Source: Streptomyces griseus (GTDB taxonomy: Bacteria > Actinomycetota > Actinomycetes > Streptomycetales > Streptomycetaceae). Taken from it: a stretch of DNA of 64,000 nucleotides. Position numbers and translations under genes: made by a program. Within the stretch, counting starts at the first letter, position 1. Each line of letters begins with the position of its first letter. Under the pieces are notes generated by a model. It was given only the letters and a program-made list of their open reading frames with translations, did not search any database and was not told where the DNA came from. Of this stretch, positions 51,328-59,505 are shown piece after piece. The stretch lies in contig NZ_UAVD01000024.1 in NCBI RefSeq assembly GCF_900460065.1, positions 1 to 64,000 of the forward strand. Reading direction: 5' to 3'.

Positions 51328-52542
51328 GTGCCGCTCGACGTCGTCATCTGCGAACCCCTGCGCACCCCCATCGGCCGGTTCGGCGGGGCCTTCGCCCAGC
51401 AGACCCCGGCGGCGCTGGCCGCACGCGTCATCGCGGAGATCGTCGCCCGCACCGGCATCGACCCCGCCCGGGTCGACGAGGTGATCCTCGGCCACGCCTA
51501 CCCCACCAGCGAGGCCCCCGCCATCGGCCGGGTCGCCGCCCTGGACGCCGGACTGCCCACCACGGTCACCGGCTCCCAGACCGACCGCCGCTGCGGCTCC
51601 GGACTCCAGGCGGTGCTGGACGCGGCGATGCAGATCAGGGCCGGGTTCAGCGATGTCGTGATCGCGGGCGGCGTCGACGTGATGAGCGCCGCCCCCTACT
51701 ACACCCACGACGGACGCTGGGGCATCAAGGGTCCCGGCCTCCAGCTCCACGACGCACTCGCCCGGGGCCGCGTCACCGCCGGCGGCGCCAACCACCCGGT
51801 CCCCGGCGGCATGATCGAGACGGCGGAGAACCTCCGCCGGGAGTACGGGATCAGCCGCGCCGACCAGGACGCCCTGGCCCTGCGCTCCCAGCAGCGCGCC
51901 GCCCGCGCCGCGGCCGAGGGCCGCTACGACGCGGAGACCGTCCCCGTCACCGTACGCACCCGCAAGGGCGAGACGACGGTCACCGCCGACGAGCACCCCC
52001 GCCCCGACACGACGGCGGAGCAACTCGCCTCCCTCCGGCCCGTGATGGCGAAGTCCGACCCGGACGCCACCGTCACCGCGGGCAACGCCAGCGGCCAGAA
52101 CGACGCGGCCGCCGCCTGCCTGGTCACCAGCGCCGCGACCGCCGAACGCCTCGGCCTCACCCCGCTCGTCCGCCTCGTCTCCTTCGCCCGCGCCGGGGTC
52201 CCCGCAGCGACGATGGGCATCGCTCCGGTCGCCGCCACCCGCACCGCGCTCGACCGGGCCGGCCTCACCCTCGCCGACCTCGACCTGATCGAGCTGAACG
52301 AGGCGTTCGCCGCCCAGGTGCTGGCCTGCACCAGGGAGTTGGGCCTCGGCGAGCGGGACCACGAACAGCGGATCAACGTCAACGGCTCGGGCATCTCGCT
52401 GGGCCACCCGGTCGGCGCCACCGGAGCCCGCATCCTCGCCACCCTCACCCGCGAACTCCACCGCCGCGAGGCCCGGTACGGCCTGGAGACGATGTGCATC
52501 GGCGGCGGCCAGGGCCTCGCCGCCGTCTTCGAACGCGTCTGA
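51328..52542 (+). CDS. Acetyl-CoA C-acyltransferase (thiolase)
   Basis: 404 residues, GTG start with GGAAAGG upstream. Nucleophile Cys in TDRRCGSGLQAVLDAAMQI (about 90), His in NVNGSGISLGHPVGATGARI (about 360) and second Cys in ETMCIGGGQGLA (about 392) are all present. It cleaves 3-ketoacyl-CoA with CoA to give acetyl-CoA and a shortened acyl-CoA. With the CoA-transferase it could form a PcaIJF-like 3-oxoadipate end route; the substrate is inferred only. It converges with the SpoIIE phosphatase gene 30 bp downstream. Confidence 0.95.
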   Translation: MPLDVVICEPLRTPIGRFGGAFAQQTPAALAARVIAEIVARTGIDPARVDEVILGHAYPTSEAPAIGRVAALDAGLPTTVTGSQTDRRCGSGLQAVLDAAMQIRAGFSDVVIAGGVDVMSAAPYYTHDGRWGIKGPGLQLHDALARGRVTAGGANHPVPGGMIETAENLRREYGISRADQDALALRSQQRAARAAAEGRYDAETVPVTVRTRKGETTVTADEHPRPDTTAEQLASLRPVMAKSDPDATVTAGNASGQNDAAAACLVTSAATAERLGLTPLVRLVSFARAGVPAATMGIAPVAATRTALDRAGLTLADLDLIELNEAFAAQVLACTRELGLGERDHEQRINVNGSGISLGHPVGATGARILATLTRELHRREARYGLETMCIGGGQGLAAVFERV

Positions 52543-52572
52543 AGGCCGACGGGGGCCGGACACCCGCCCCGA

Positions 52573-54336
52573 TCAGTCGGTGGCCGAGACGGTGATGTCC
52601 TGCTCGGCCCAGACCAGTTTCCCGGTGGGCGTCCGGCAGGAACCCCAGCGCCGGCAGAGCATGTTGATGAGCTGGAGCCCTCGGCCGCCCTCGTCGCTGA
52701 GCGTCGGGGGCTGAATGTGCGGAAGGTCCGCTCCGGTATCGGTGACCTCGACCGTCACCCGGTCATGGCGCAGCAGGCGCAGCTGACCGGGGCCGCCCCC
52801 GTACCGCAGCGCGTTGCCGACCAGCTCACTGACGACCAGTTCGGTGGTGTCCACGAGCCCGCCCAGGTTCCACCGGTCGAGTTGCTCCCTGACCAGCCGG
52901 CGGGCGACGGACGCGGCGCCGGCGTCGGGCGGCAGCTCCCAGACGACGATGTCGGCGGCGCCGGACACCGGACGACTGGTGGCCATCAGCAGGACGGCCT
53001 CGTCGAAGCGGGTGCCGGGCCCCGTCCCGGACGCCACCAGGGTGCCCAGCTCCGCGCAGTCCATCCGTGACACCGTGTCGCGCAGCTTCTCCAATTGCGT
53101 GTCCACGTCATCGTTGCGGTTCTTGAACAGTCCGTCGGTGCAGAGCACGAGGCGGCTTCCGGCGGGGGCCGCCAGCCGGACGGAGGTGTACGGGATGACG
53201 CCGCTGCCGAGCGGCGCGCCCGGCGGCACGTCGACGTACGCGGCCCGCCCCGCCGCGTCGACCAGCAGGGGCGGCGGATGCCCCGCACTGGCGAGGGTGT
53301 ACTCCCTGGTCGCGGGGTCGTAGACCGCGCACAGACAGGTGGCGACCTGGTCGTCGTCCAGGTCGCGGGCGGCCAGGTCCATCCGGGCCAGGGTGTGCTC
53401 GGGGGCGATGTCCAGGGCCATGAGCGTGCGCGCCACGGTACGCAGCCGCCCCATGGTCGCCGCGGCCGACAGACCGTGGTTCATGACGTCACCGACGATC
53501 AGGGCGCTCCGGCCGCCCGGCAGGGCCACCACGTCGTACCAGTCCCCGCCGACACCGCTCGTCTCCGTCGGCGGGGCGTAGTGGGCGGTGACGTCCAGGC
53601 CCGGTGTGCTCGGCATGGCGCGCGGGAGCATGCTGCGCTGGAGGGCGACGAGGCGCTCCCGCTCCTGCCCGTAGAGGCGCGCGTTGTCCAGGAAGACCGC
53701 GGCCCGTGAGGCGAGCTGCATCGCGAGCGCGAGGTCGGTGTCGGTGAAGGGGGGTGTGGTGCCCGAGCGAATGAAATCGGCCGCCCCCAGCAGGACCCCC
53801 CGGGAGACCAACGGCACGGCCAGGTAGCTGTGCACCCCCGCTTCGCGCAGCAGGGCCGCGGCTCTGGGGGTGGCGGCCACCCGGATGTAGTCCTCGGCTC
53901 CCATCCGGGCCATCAGCACGGGCTCCCGCTGGGTCAGGCAGCGGTCCACCGCCCTCTCCTCGTACGTGGAGATCTCCCCGACCGGGTCCGGCTCCAGATT
54001 CGCCAGCGCGTCGATGACGGCCACGGCGATGGCCCGGGTGACGGTCGGCTGGGTGGTGTCGGCCGGAGCCCCCTCCTCGCCGCGCAGCACCGACTCCAGC
54101 AGATCGATGGCCGCGCCGTCCGCCAGCCGGGGCACGGTGAACTCGACCAGTTCCTGAGCGGTGCGTTCCAGGTCGAGTGTGGTCCCGATCCTCGAACTCG
54201 CCTCGTTGAGCCATGCCAGGTGGTCGTGCACCACGAACCGGTCGGGCGGTGCCGCGCGTCGACGGTGTCGGGAGAGGGCTGGGGCGGCGCCACTCCGTAC
54301 CCGCAGCGGGCTCCGCCTGCGATCACCTCTTCGCAC
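52573..54336 (-). CDS. GAF-SpoIIE phosphatase-HATPase regulator
   Basis: 587 residues, GTG 54336 with CGGGAGG eight bases upstream. Residues about 40-215 form a GAF sensor, about 230-440 a PP2C/SpoIIE phosphatase (GGDWYDVVALPGG and LIVGDVMNHGLSA hold the metal Asp residues; the CTDGLFKNRNDD motif also fits), and about 455-585 a RsbW-like HATPase_c_2 domain (ELVVSELVGNALRYGG N-box, VTDTGADLPH, DEGGRGLQLINMLC). Such fusions control anti-sigma-factor partner switching: the phosphatase activates an anti-anti-sigma factor and the kinase part binds a sigma factor. No STAS gene is adjacent. Confidence 0.92.
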   Translation of the reverse strand: MRRGDRRRSPLRVRSGAAPALSRHRRRAAPPDRFVVHDHLAWLNEASSRIGTTLDLERTAQELVEFTVPRLADGAAIDLLESVLRGEEGAPADTTQPTVTRAIAVAVIDALANLEPDPVGEISTYEERAVDRCLTQREPVLMARMGAEDYIRVAATPRAAALLREAGVHSYLAVPLVSRGVLLGAADFIRSGTTPPFTDTDLALAMQLASRAAVFLDNARLYGQERERLVALQRSMLPRAMPSTPGLDVTAHYAPPTETSGVGGDWYDVVALPGGRSALIVGDVMNHGLSAAATMGRLRTVARTLMALDIAPEHTLARMDLAARDLDDDQVATCLCAVYDPATREYTLASAGHPPPLLVDAAGRAAYVDVPPGAPLGSGVIPYTSVRLAAPAGSRLVLCTDGLFKNRNDDVDTQLEKLRDTVSRMDCAELGTLVASGTGPGTRFDEAVLLMATSRPVSGAADIVVWELPPDAGAASVARRLVREQLDRWNLGGLVDTTELVVSELVGNALRYGGGPGQLRLLRHDRVTVEVTDTGADLPHIQPPTLSDEGGRGLQLINMLCRRWGSCRTPTGKLVWAEQDITVSATD

Positions 54337-54421
54337 GAACGAGCCTCCCGTACCGCATCCGTCTGGCAGGACTGCACCATACTCCCGAGTGCCGCGACAG
54401 CGCCCGTTCGGAAACGGATCA

Positions 54422-55660
54422 TCACATCGGCCCCGCGGGCGCCCGGCCCCGGCCCCCGGATCCGGCCGCGGTTTCCGGTGGCTCCTCGTAGAGGTAGTGC
54501 CGCGTTCCCGCCAGCACCCCGCGGAACCAGACGTCCACCTCGCGCTGTCCCATCGTCGGCCAGTCGGGGGTCTCCTCGACCATGGCGTGCCCCATCCGGC
54601 GGCCCAGCTCCACCAGGTGGACGCCGGCCGCGGCGCGTTCGGCCCCGTACCGCTCCAGCGCGGTGCGGACGTCCGCCGTCGTGCGGAGGACCCGCTCCAG
54701 ACACAGGGCGTCCTGGAGCGCCTTGACCGCGCCGGTGGCGGTGTGCGGCCTGGTCACCCCGGCCGCGTCCCCGGCCAGCAGCAGGGGCGGGCGGGCAACC
54801 CGCGGGGCCTGCGCGTCGGCGACCGGGTGACAGGCCGCTGCCCGGCGCCCGCCCCGGGCGACGATGTCCGCCCAGGCCGCCGGGAAGTGCTCCTTTGCCA
54901 GCTCGTGCACATACGGCCCGGGGTCGGCCCCCTCGGGCGGCCGGCCGTAAACGGCGTAGGCCAGCAGCCGGTTGCCCGGGCCGGTGCCGCCGTCGCCGTC
55001 CTGCGGGCCGCCCGGGATCAGATAGAAGATGCCGTGCCCGCCGGGGAAGCCCAGGGTCACCCACGCGCCGCGCAGGAGTTCCAGCTCCCGGGGGTGCCCG
55101 GTCAGCGCGCCGAGCGGGATCGCGCCGCGCCAGACCGCGTACGGCGCGGGCTTCGGGCGCAGCCCCGGGGCGACCAGCCGCCGGGTGGCCGACGCGTGCC
55201 CGTCGGCGCCGACGACCACGTCGTACGCTTCTCCGCTCCGGGCGGTGGTGATCACGCCCCGCCCGGAACCTTCCCGGCCGACCGAGGTCACCGGCCGGCC
55301 CCGGAGATACCGCACCGGACCGGCACTCACGCGCAACGACCGCCACAGCAGACCCCAGTTGCACGGGGTCACGGGGGACGACTGCCGGGCCAGCTCCCGT
55401 GCGGACCGGCCGCCCGGCCGACGCGTCAGCCAGACCCGTGTCCCCACCGGAGCCGTCGGCATCGCCGCGTCCAGATATCCCGACCCGACCAGCTCCGCGT
55501 GCAGCGGCGGCGGGATCACGATGCCGAACCCCCGCTCCTGGAGGTCGGCGCGGCTGCGTTCGTACACGGTGACGTCCGCCCCGGCCCGTCGGCCCGCGAC
55601 GGCCGCCGCGCACCCCGCGATGCTCCCGCCGATCACCCCGATGCGCAACGCCGCGGCCAC
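54422..55660 (-). CDS. FAD-dependent monooxygenase
   Basis: 412 residues from GTG 55660 with AAGGACCGGGG upstream. The FAD site is RIGVIGGSIAGCAAAVAGRRAG at the N-terminus, followed by VVVGADGHAS (DG motif) and LLLAGDAAGVTRPHTATGAVKALQDAL (about 300, the GD motif). It resembles the PHBH-like class A flavoprotein hydroxylases, with shorter similarity to FAD-dependent urate or aromatic hydroxylases. Substrate unknown; it is probably transcribed alone, 85 bp downstream of nothing on its strand, and 125 bp from the chaplin stop. Confidence 0.88.
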   Translation of the reverse strand: MAAALRIGVIGGSIAGCAAAVAGRRAGADVTVYERSRADLQERGFGIVIPPPLHAELVGSGYLDAAMPTAPVGTRVWLTRRPGGRSARELARQSSPVTPCNWGLLWRSLRVSAGPVRYLRGRPVTSVGREGSGRGVITTARSGEAYDVVVGADGHASATRRLVAPGLRPKPAPYAVWRGAIPLGALTGHPRELELLRGAWVTLGFPGGHGIFYLIPGGPQDGDGGTGPGNRLLAYAVYGRPPEGADPGPYVHELAKEHFPAAWADIVARGGRRAAACHPVADAQAPRVARPPLLLAGDAAGVTRPHTATGAVKALQDALCLERVLRTTADVRTALERYGAERAAAGVHLVELGRRMGHAMVEETPDWPTMGQREVDVWFRGVLAGTRHYLYEEPPETAAGSGGRGRAPAGPM

Positions 55661-55785
55661 GTCCCCGGTCCTTCCCGTCGTCCCCGTCGCCGTCGCCGCG
55701 CGGCGACAGCCTGCCGCGCACACGGAAGGTCCGGCCGGACAGTCCCCGCTGTCCGGCCGGACCTCGTTCTCCCGCAGGTGGCCTG

Positions 55786-56481
55786 TCAGTCCCGCGCGTT
55801 GCGGGTACGGCGCATCAGCACCGCCCCGCCGAGCAGCAGCGCGGCGCTCGCGCCGGCGGCCAGACCCAGATCGGCGGCACCGGTGTCGGCCAGGTGCGCG
55901 TCCGGGGTGTTGGAACCGGGCGTACCCGACCCGGGGGTGTCGGTACCGGGAGTGTCGGTCGGCGGCTGGTCCACGGGCGGCTCGTCCACCGGCGGCTGGT
56001 CGACCGGCGGTTCGTCGACCGGCGGCTGGTCCACGGGCGGCTCGTCCACCGGGGGCTCGTCGACGGGCGGTTCGTCCACCGGGGGCTCGTCGACGGGCGG
56101 TTCGTCGACCGGGGGCTCGTCGACGGGGGGCTCGTCGACCGGCGGTTCGTCCACCGGGGGCTCGTCCACGGGCGGCTCGTCCACCGGCGGGTGGTCGATC
56201 GGCGGGTGGTCGATCGGCGGGTGGTCGTGCTTCGGGCCGTCGGTGTTCGCGCACTTGTTGCCGAAGGCCGGGTTCAGCAGGGCGATCACATTGACGGTGT
56301 TGCCGCACACGTTGACCGGGACGTGGACCGGCACCTGCACCGCGTTGCCCGAACCGACGCCCGGTGAACCGACGGCCGCCCCCTCGGCCGACGCGTCGGC
56401 GTGCGCGGTGCCGCCGACCGCCGCCAGGAGGCCCGATGCGGCCGCCATGACGATCATGCTTTTGTTCAAGACCTGTCGCAT
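55786..56481 (-). CDS. Chaplin with proline-rich stalk and sortase anchor
   Basis: 231 residues, ATG 56481 with AAGGAAGGG upstream. A Sec signal ends near AHA (28). One chaplin domain follows (residues about 35-80: VGSGNAVQVPVHVPVNVCGNTVNVIALLNPAFGNKC), with its two Cys. Then comes a stalk of about 18 pentapeptides (consensus E/Q/H-P-P-V-D, residues about 85-175), a Thr/Pro/Gly spacer, and a sortase signal LADTG with a hydrophobic segment and Arg tail. Known long chaplins (ChpA-C) carry two chaplin domains; this has one on an extended stalk. It probably presents an amyloid nucleation unit at a distance from the peptidoglycan. Confidence 0.9.
   Translation of the reverse strand: MRQVLNKSMIVMAAASGLLAAVGGTAHADASAEGAAVGSPGVGSGNAVQVPVHVPVNVCGNTVNVIALLNPAFGNKCANTDGPKHDHPPIDHPPIDHPPVDEPPVDEPPVDEPPVDEPPVDEPPVDEPPVDEPPVDEPPVDEPPVDEPPVDQPPVDEPPVDQPPVDEPPVDQPPTDTPGTDTPGSGTPGSNTPDAHLADTGAADLGLAAGASAALLLGGAVLMRRTRNARD
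55961..56230. repeat. 15-bp tandem repeat encoding PPVD stalk
   Basis: About 18 imperfect units of 15 bp, each with a GG(C/G)GG core, encode the pentapeptide array of the chaplin. Units differ mainly at wobble positions. Repeat number may vary between strains. The opposite strand has a long open frame across the repeat, which is only a consequence of the repeat. Confidence 0.92.
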
Positions 56482-57025
56482 TACTTGCCCTTCCTTAGGA
56501 CATTCGCGAGGACTTCGCGTGGGTGCTTCGCGCGCGGGGGATCGCGGTGGCCGTCGGGGGAGCCGGGGCGCAGCCGGATCCCGCGGCGAAGCCATGGTGA
56601 GCGTGGTGAAAACATGCGCGCTGGACGACTGCCATAACGACTCAGGTTCAGGCGGGAAACTCGGAGGCGGGTGGAAATTGTGTAATCACCCGAACGGGTG
56701 GTGTCGTTGAATCCCAAGCATTCCGGCGCGTGCAAGGAGAGAAACGATTCGCCGTCAACTGCACCGAGAGGCAATGGCGTTGACGGAAACGGAGTCGGCT
56801 CCCCGGTCGTGGCAACGACCCTGAAGCGCCCGACCTCGTTCACCCGTTCAGCGGGGTGGAGTGGCAGGGGTGTGCGCATTTTCTTCACGAACAGGCTGTC
56901 GTACGAACAGAGTTGAGAACCGGTCCCCGTGTCCGGCATTCGGGTGAATGGGCGGAACCTAATGCCGGGCGGTGAGTTGACCAGGGGGCTCCGCCGCGGG
57001 GCGATCGGTACGAGAAGGGTTAATC
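56482..57025. promoter_or_regulatory. Divergent chaplin/rodlin promoter region
   Basis: 544 bases without a gene between the divergent stalk chaplin and first rodlin. It contains an inverted repeat CCGTCAAC-N19-GTTGACGG at 56752-56786, CGTTGA at 56705-56710, and the rodlin promoter described separately. Such spacing between coat-protein genes suggests binding of several developmental regulators. Confidence 0.5.
56953..56980 (+). promoter_or_regulatory. BldN-like promoter of first rodlin gene
   Basis: CGGAAC (56953-56958), 16-bp spacer, AGTTGA (56975-56980): each hexamer differs at one base from the sigma-BldN consensus CGTAAC-N16-CGTTGA that controls chaplin and rodlin genes. It would start transcription about 40 bp before the GTG at 57026. 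Confidence 0.5.
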
Positions 57026-57427
57026 GTGATCAAGAAGGTTCTGGCTACGGGCGCTGTCGCCGCCTCCATCCTCGGTCTCGGCTCGACGCAGGCCATGGCC
57101 ATCGCCAACGACGGCGGCACCACCACGCTCAACGGCAACGGGGCTTCGCAGGCGTACGGCAACTCCGAGACGCACGGTGACTGGAGCCCGCAGTTCGCGC
57201 TCATCCAGGGCTCGCTGAACAAGCCCTGCATCGCCCTTCCGGCCAAGGCGAACCTGGGCTCCCTCATCGGCCTGGTGCCGATCTCGGTCCAGGACATCAA
57301 CGTCCTGTCCTCCCCGCAGAACCAGCAGTGCACCGAGAACTCCACCCAGGCCAAGGGCGACGAGGCTCTGTCGCACATCCTGGAGGACATCCCGATCCTC
57401 TCCGGCAACGGCGCCGGCAACAACTGA
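57026..57427 (+). CDS. rdl: Rodlin 1
   Basis: 133 residues, GTG start with GAGAAGGG upstream. The signal peptide is IKKVLATGAVAASILGLGSTQAMA (cut near 25). The mature protein ([26 protein letters not shown], then [64 protein letters not shown]) is a rodlin, which assembles with chaplins into the rodlet layer of aerial hyphae and spores. Its length fits RdlA/RdlB (131-133). A 204-bp stretch (57173-57376) is identical to rodlin 2. A hairpin at 57445-57489 follows. Confidence 0.96.
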   Translation: MIKKVLATGAVAASILGLGSTQAMAIANDGGTTTLNGNGASQAYGNSETHGDWSPQFALIQGSLNKPCIALPAKANLGSLIGLVPISVQDINVLSSPQNQQCTENSTQAKGDEALSHILEDIPILSGNGAGNN

Positions 57428-57444
57428 TCGGCCGCCGCCCTACT

Positions 57445-57489
57445 CGGGCCCGGGTCCTCGGAGTTCCTCCACCGAGCGGCTCGGGCCCG
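57445..57489 (+). terminator. Hairpin after rodlin 1
   Basis: Outer arms CGGGCCCG at 57445-57452 and 57482-57489 and an inner CTCGG/CCGAG stem, 18 bp past the rodlin stop. The tail has no T-run. The remaining gap to the chaplin gene (about 220 bp) holds no clear ORF. Confidence 0.5.
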
Positions 57490-57709
57490 TCGCCGTTCCG
57501 GGACGCGGTTCCCGCGCCCGTTCCCCGAGCCGGTCCCCCGGGCGTTGCGGCATTCGGGCGGAAATCCGGGAATCCGCCCGTCGAACGGCTCCGGTTCCCG
57601 GCGTTCGACGTTACGTAGGACAGTGCCGGAGCCACGAGCGGTCAGGAAACGGCTCGGGCGGGCACGAAAGGCGTGACCGCACCGGACTCCGCCCAGGAAG
57701 GGACACACA

Positions 57710-57943
57710 GTGAAGTTCACCAAGGTTGCCGCAGTCGTCGCCGGTACGCTCATGGCGATGGGCGTCGCCGCGCCGGCCATGGCCGACTCGGGTGCCGAGG
57801 CCATCGCCGCGCACTCCCCGGGCGTGCTGTCCGGCAACATCCTCCAGGTCCCGATCCACATTCCGGTCAATGTCTGCGGCAACACCGTCAACGTGATCGG
57901 CGCGCTCAACCCGGCGTTCGGCAACACCTGCGTCAACAAGTGA
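57710..57943 (+). CDS. chp: Short chaplin
   Basis: 77 residues, GTG with CAGGAAGGGA upstream. Signal peptide KFTKVAAVVAGTLMAMGVAAPAMA, then a 52-residue mature chaplin domain (SPGVLSGNILQVPIHIPVNVCGNTVNVIGALNPAFGNTC) with the Cys pair of the short chaplins (ChpE-H type). It forms amyloid fibrils that lower water surface tension so hyphae can grow into air. The gene lies between two rodlins and ends with an 11-bp terminator. Confidence 0.96.
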   Translation: MKFTKVAAVVAGTLMAMGVAAPAMADSGAEAIAAHSPGVLSGNILQVPIHIPVNVCGNTVNVIGALNPAFGNTCVNK

Positions 57944-57981
57944 TCCTCTGACCGGCCGGGCCCGCGCCCGTGACCGGTGGG

Positions 57982-58013
57982 CCCCGGGCGGCCGACGCCG
58001 CCCGGGGCCTTTT
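57982..58013 (+). terminator. Intrinsic terminator after short chaplin
   Basis: Perfect 11-bp stem CCCCGGGCGGC / GCCGCCCGGGG with a CGAC loop followed by CCTTTT; one of the few hairpins in the window with a T-run. Confidence 0.85.
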
Positions 58014-58196
58014 CGCGGCCCGGCTCCGGGCGCCGGAATCGCGGAAGGCGCCGGAGAAAGTCATCGCCCCGCAGTTTCCCGAATGCGGCCGGATCGTTGA
58101 TCAGGGAGAAAGCGGCAGAAGTCACAGGTAAAGAAGGCTTGTGTGCGGCACGGGAACGTGACCGAAACAGATGCCGCGCAGAAGGGAACCAGAAAA

Positions 58197-58487
58197 GTGA
58201 AGTACGCGAAGACCGCCGCCCTTGTTGCCGGTTCCGTGGCTGCCCTCGGAGCGGCCGCTCCCGCCTTCGCCGCTACTACGCCCACGGCCCCCAACTTCAG
58301 CCTCGACAGCGGCCTCAACCAGGTGATGGCCAGCGCCCCGCAGGTCGTGGACCCGGTGGTGGGCACGGTCGCCGAGACCGCCGAGACGGTCTCGAAGGAC
58401 GGCACGGTCGGCAAGCTGGCGGGCCAGGCGACCGGAGTGGCCGAGAGCGCCGCTCCGCTGCTGGGCGGAGTTCCCCTCGGCGGCTGA
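58197..58487 (+). CDS. Small secreted protein in rodlin/chaplin cluster
   Basis: 96 residues from GTG 58197, with GAAGGGAACC upstream. Signal peptide YAKTAALVAGSVAALGAAAPAFA (cut near 24). The mature peptide (TPTAPNFSLDSGLNQVMASAPQVVDPVVGTVAETAETVSKDGTVGKLAGQATGVAESAAPLLGG) is short, Ala/Val/Thr-rich and without Cys, unlike rodlins and chaplins. Its position between chaplin and rodlin 2, and a CGTTGA at 58095-58100 upstream, suggest co-regulation with coat genes. I do not recognise a family; it could be a matrix or surface-modifying peptide. Confidence 0.8.
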   Translation: MKYAKTAALVAGSVAALGAAAPAFAATTPTAPNFSLDSGLNQVMASAPQVVDPVVGTVAETAETVSKDGTVGKLAGQATGVAESAAPLLGGVPLGG

Positions 58488-58556
58488 CCGCCGTAGCCAC
58501 TCCCGTTCCACCTGCTTCTCCCGCTGATCCGCATCACTCCCCAGAAGGGCACTCTC

Positions 58557-58967
58557 ATGTTCAAGAAGATCATGGCCTCGGCTGCCGTCGCCGCCTCGGT
58601 CGTCGGTGTCTCCGCGGCCGCCGCCCCGTCCGCCATGGCCATCGCCAACGACGGCGGCACCACCACGGTCAACGGCAACGGGGCTTCGCAGGCGTACGGC
58701 AACTCCGAGACCCACGGTGACTGGAGCCCGCAGTTCGCGCTCATCCAGGGCTCGCTGAACAAGCCCTGCATCGCCCTTCCGGCCAAGGCGAACCTGGGCT
58801 CCCTCATCGGCCTGGTGCCGATCTCGGTCCAGGACATCAACGTCCTGTCCTCCCCGCAGAACCAGCAGTGCACCGAGAACTCCACCCAGGCCAAGGGCGA
58901 CGAGGCTCTGTCGCACCTGCTGAACGACATCCCGATCCTCTCCGGCAACGGCGCCGGCAACAGCTGA
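58557..58967 (+). CDS. rdl: Rodlin 2
   Basis: 136 residues, ATG with GAAGGG upstream. Signal peptide [27 protein letters not shown] (about 28). The mature part is almost the same as rodlin 1: they share a 204-bp identical stretch (58713-58916), and only the signal peptide and last 20 residues vary. It probably pairs with rodlin 1 as RdlA/RdlB do in S. coelicolor. A long hairpin at 59006-59059 closes the unit. Confidence 0.96.
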   Translation: MFKKIMASAAVAASVVGVSAAAAPSAMAIANDGGTTTVNGNGASQAYGNSETHGDWSPQFALIQGSLNKPCIALPAKANLGSLIGLVPISVQDINVLSSPQNQQCTENSTQAKGDEALSHLLNDIPILSGNGAGNS

Positions 58968-59005
58968 GACCGGGCAGTCCGGGTCCGCTCCGGCGGGCCC
59001 GCGTG

Positions 59006-59059
59006 GGGCCAGTCCATCCGCACGGCGACCGTTCTTCGCCGCCGCGGACGGACTGGCCC
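59006..59059 (+). terminator. Hairpin after rodlin 2
   Basis: 16-bp stem GGGCCAGTCCATCCGC / GCGGACGGACTGGCCC with one mismatch and a loop that can form a second small hairpin. It lies 38 bp after the rodlin stop; the tail is TTCGTC. Confidence 0.75.
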
Positions 59060-59155
59060 TTCGTCATGTGGCCGTGGGTCCGCGCGGGTTGTCCGGTTGG
59101 GCCGGATGCCGTAGCGCCGGCTGACGATCCGGGCCGGGCCGGGTAAGGCCTCCCC

Positions 59156-59374
59156 ATGGATCCGTACGACAGTCAGACCTCACAGGGCGGAGCGCGGTGG
59201 CCCACGTCGGGCGGCACGCCGATCTACGACCGGCTCGTCGCCGAGTGGCAGGCGGCCGGAGGCCGAAACCCCCTCTCGGAGCCGCCGCGGGAACAGGCGC
59301 CCCGGTGCGGCGGTTTCGTGCCGGCGGCGCGCACATCGGACGAGGGTTCCGGGCCCGACTCCCCGGGAGGGTGA
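59156..59374 (+). CDS. Small hypothetical protein
   Basis: 72 residues, ATG with TAAGG eight bases upstream. The middle segment GGTPIYDRLVAEWQAAGG matches a recurrent small Streptomyces protein family that I know only as unnamed. The tail (from about 40) is Pro/Gly/Ser-rich and likely disordered. No signal peptide. The short length and neutral composition leave some doubt that it is expressed; codon third-position bias supports coding. Confidence 0.6.
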   Translation: MDPYDSQTSQGGARWPTSGGTPIYDRLVAEWQAAGGRNPLSEPPREQAPRCGGFVPAARTSDEGSGPDSPGG

Positions 59375-59435
59375 GCCCCGGGGCCGAGGAGCGGCGTCGA
59401 CCTTGCGCCGGAACGAACCCATTTGAGTGGTGCTG

Positions 59436-59464
59436 CGCAACCGATCAGGGGTGGTGGCAGTTGA
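59436..59464 (+). promoter_or_regulatory. BldN-like promoter of third rodlin gene
   Basis: CGCAAC (59436-59441), 17-bp spacer, AGTTGA (59459-59464): one mismatch in each half to CGTAAC/CGTTGA. It lies 42 bp before the ATG at 59506. Confidence 0.45.
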
Positions 59465-59505
59465 TCAGTACGTTCCACAACGGGACGCTCCGAAAGGTGA
59501 AGTTG

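Noticed and set aside
55961..56230. CRISPR-like array
   Set aside because: Units of 15 bp follow each other without spacers and encode a regular pentapeptide, so this is a coding repeat.
54161..56710. 849-codon open frame on the plus strand over the monooxygenase and chaplin genes, with a GGSSTGG repeat
   Set aside because: It is antisense to two well-supported genes. The repeat is only the reverse reading of the PPVD codons. No family similarity.
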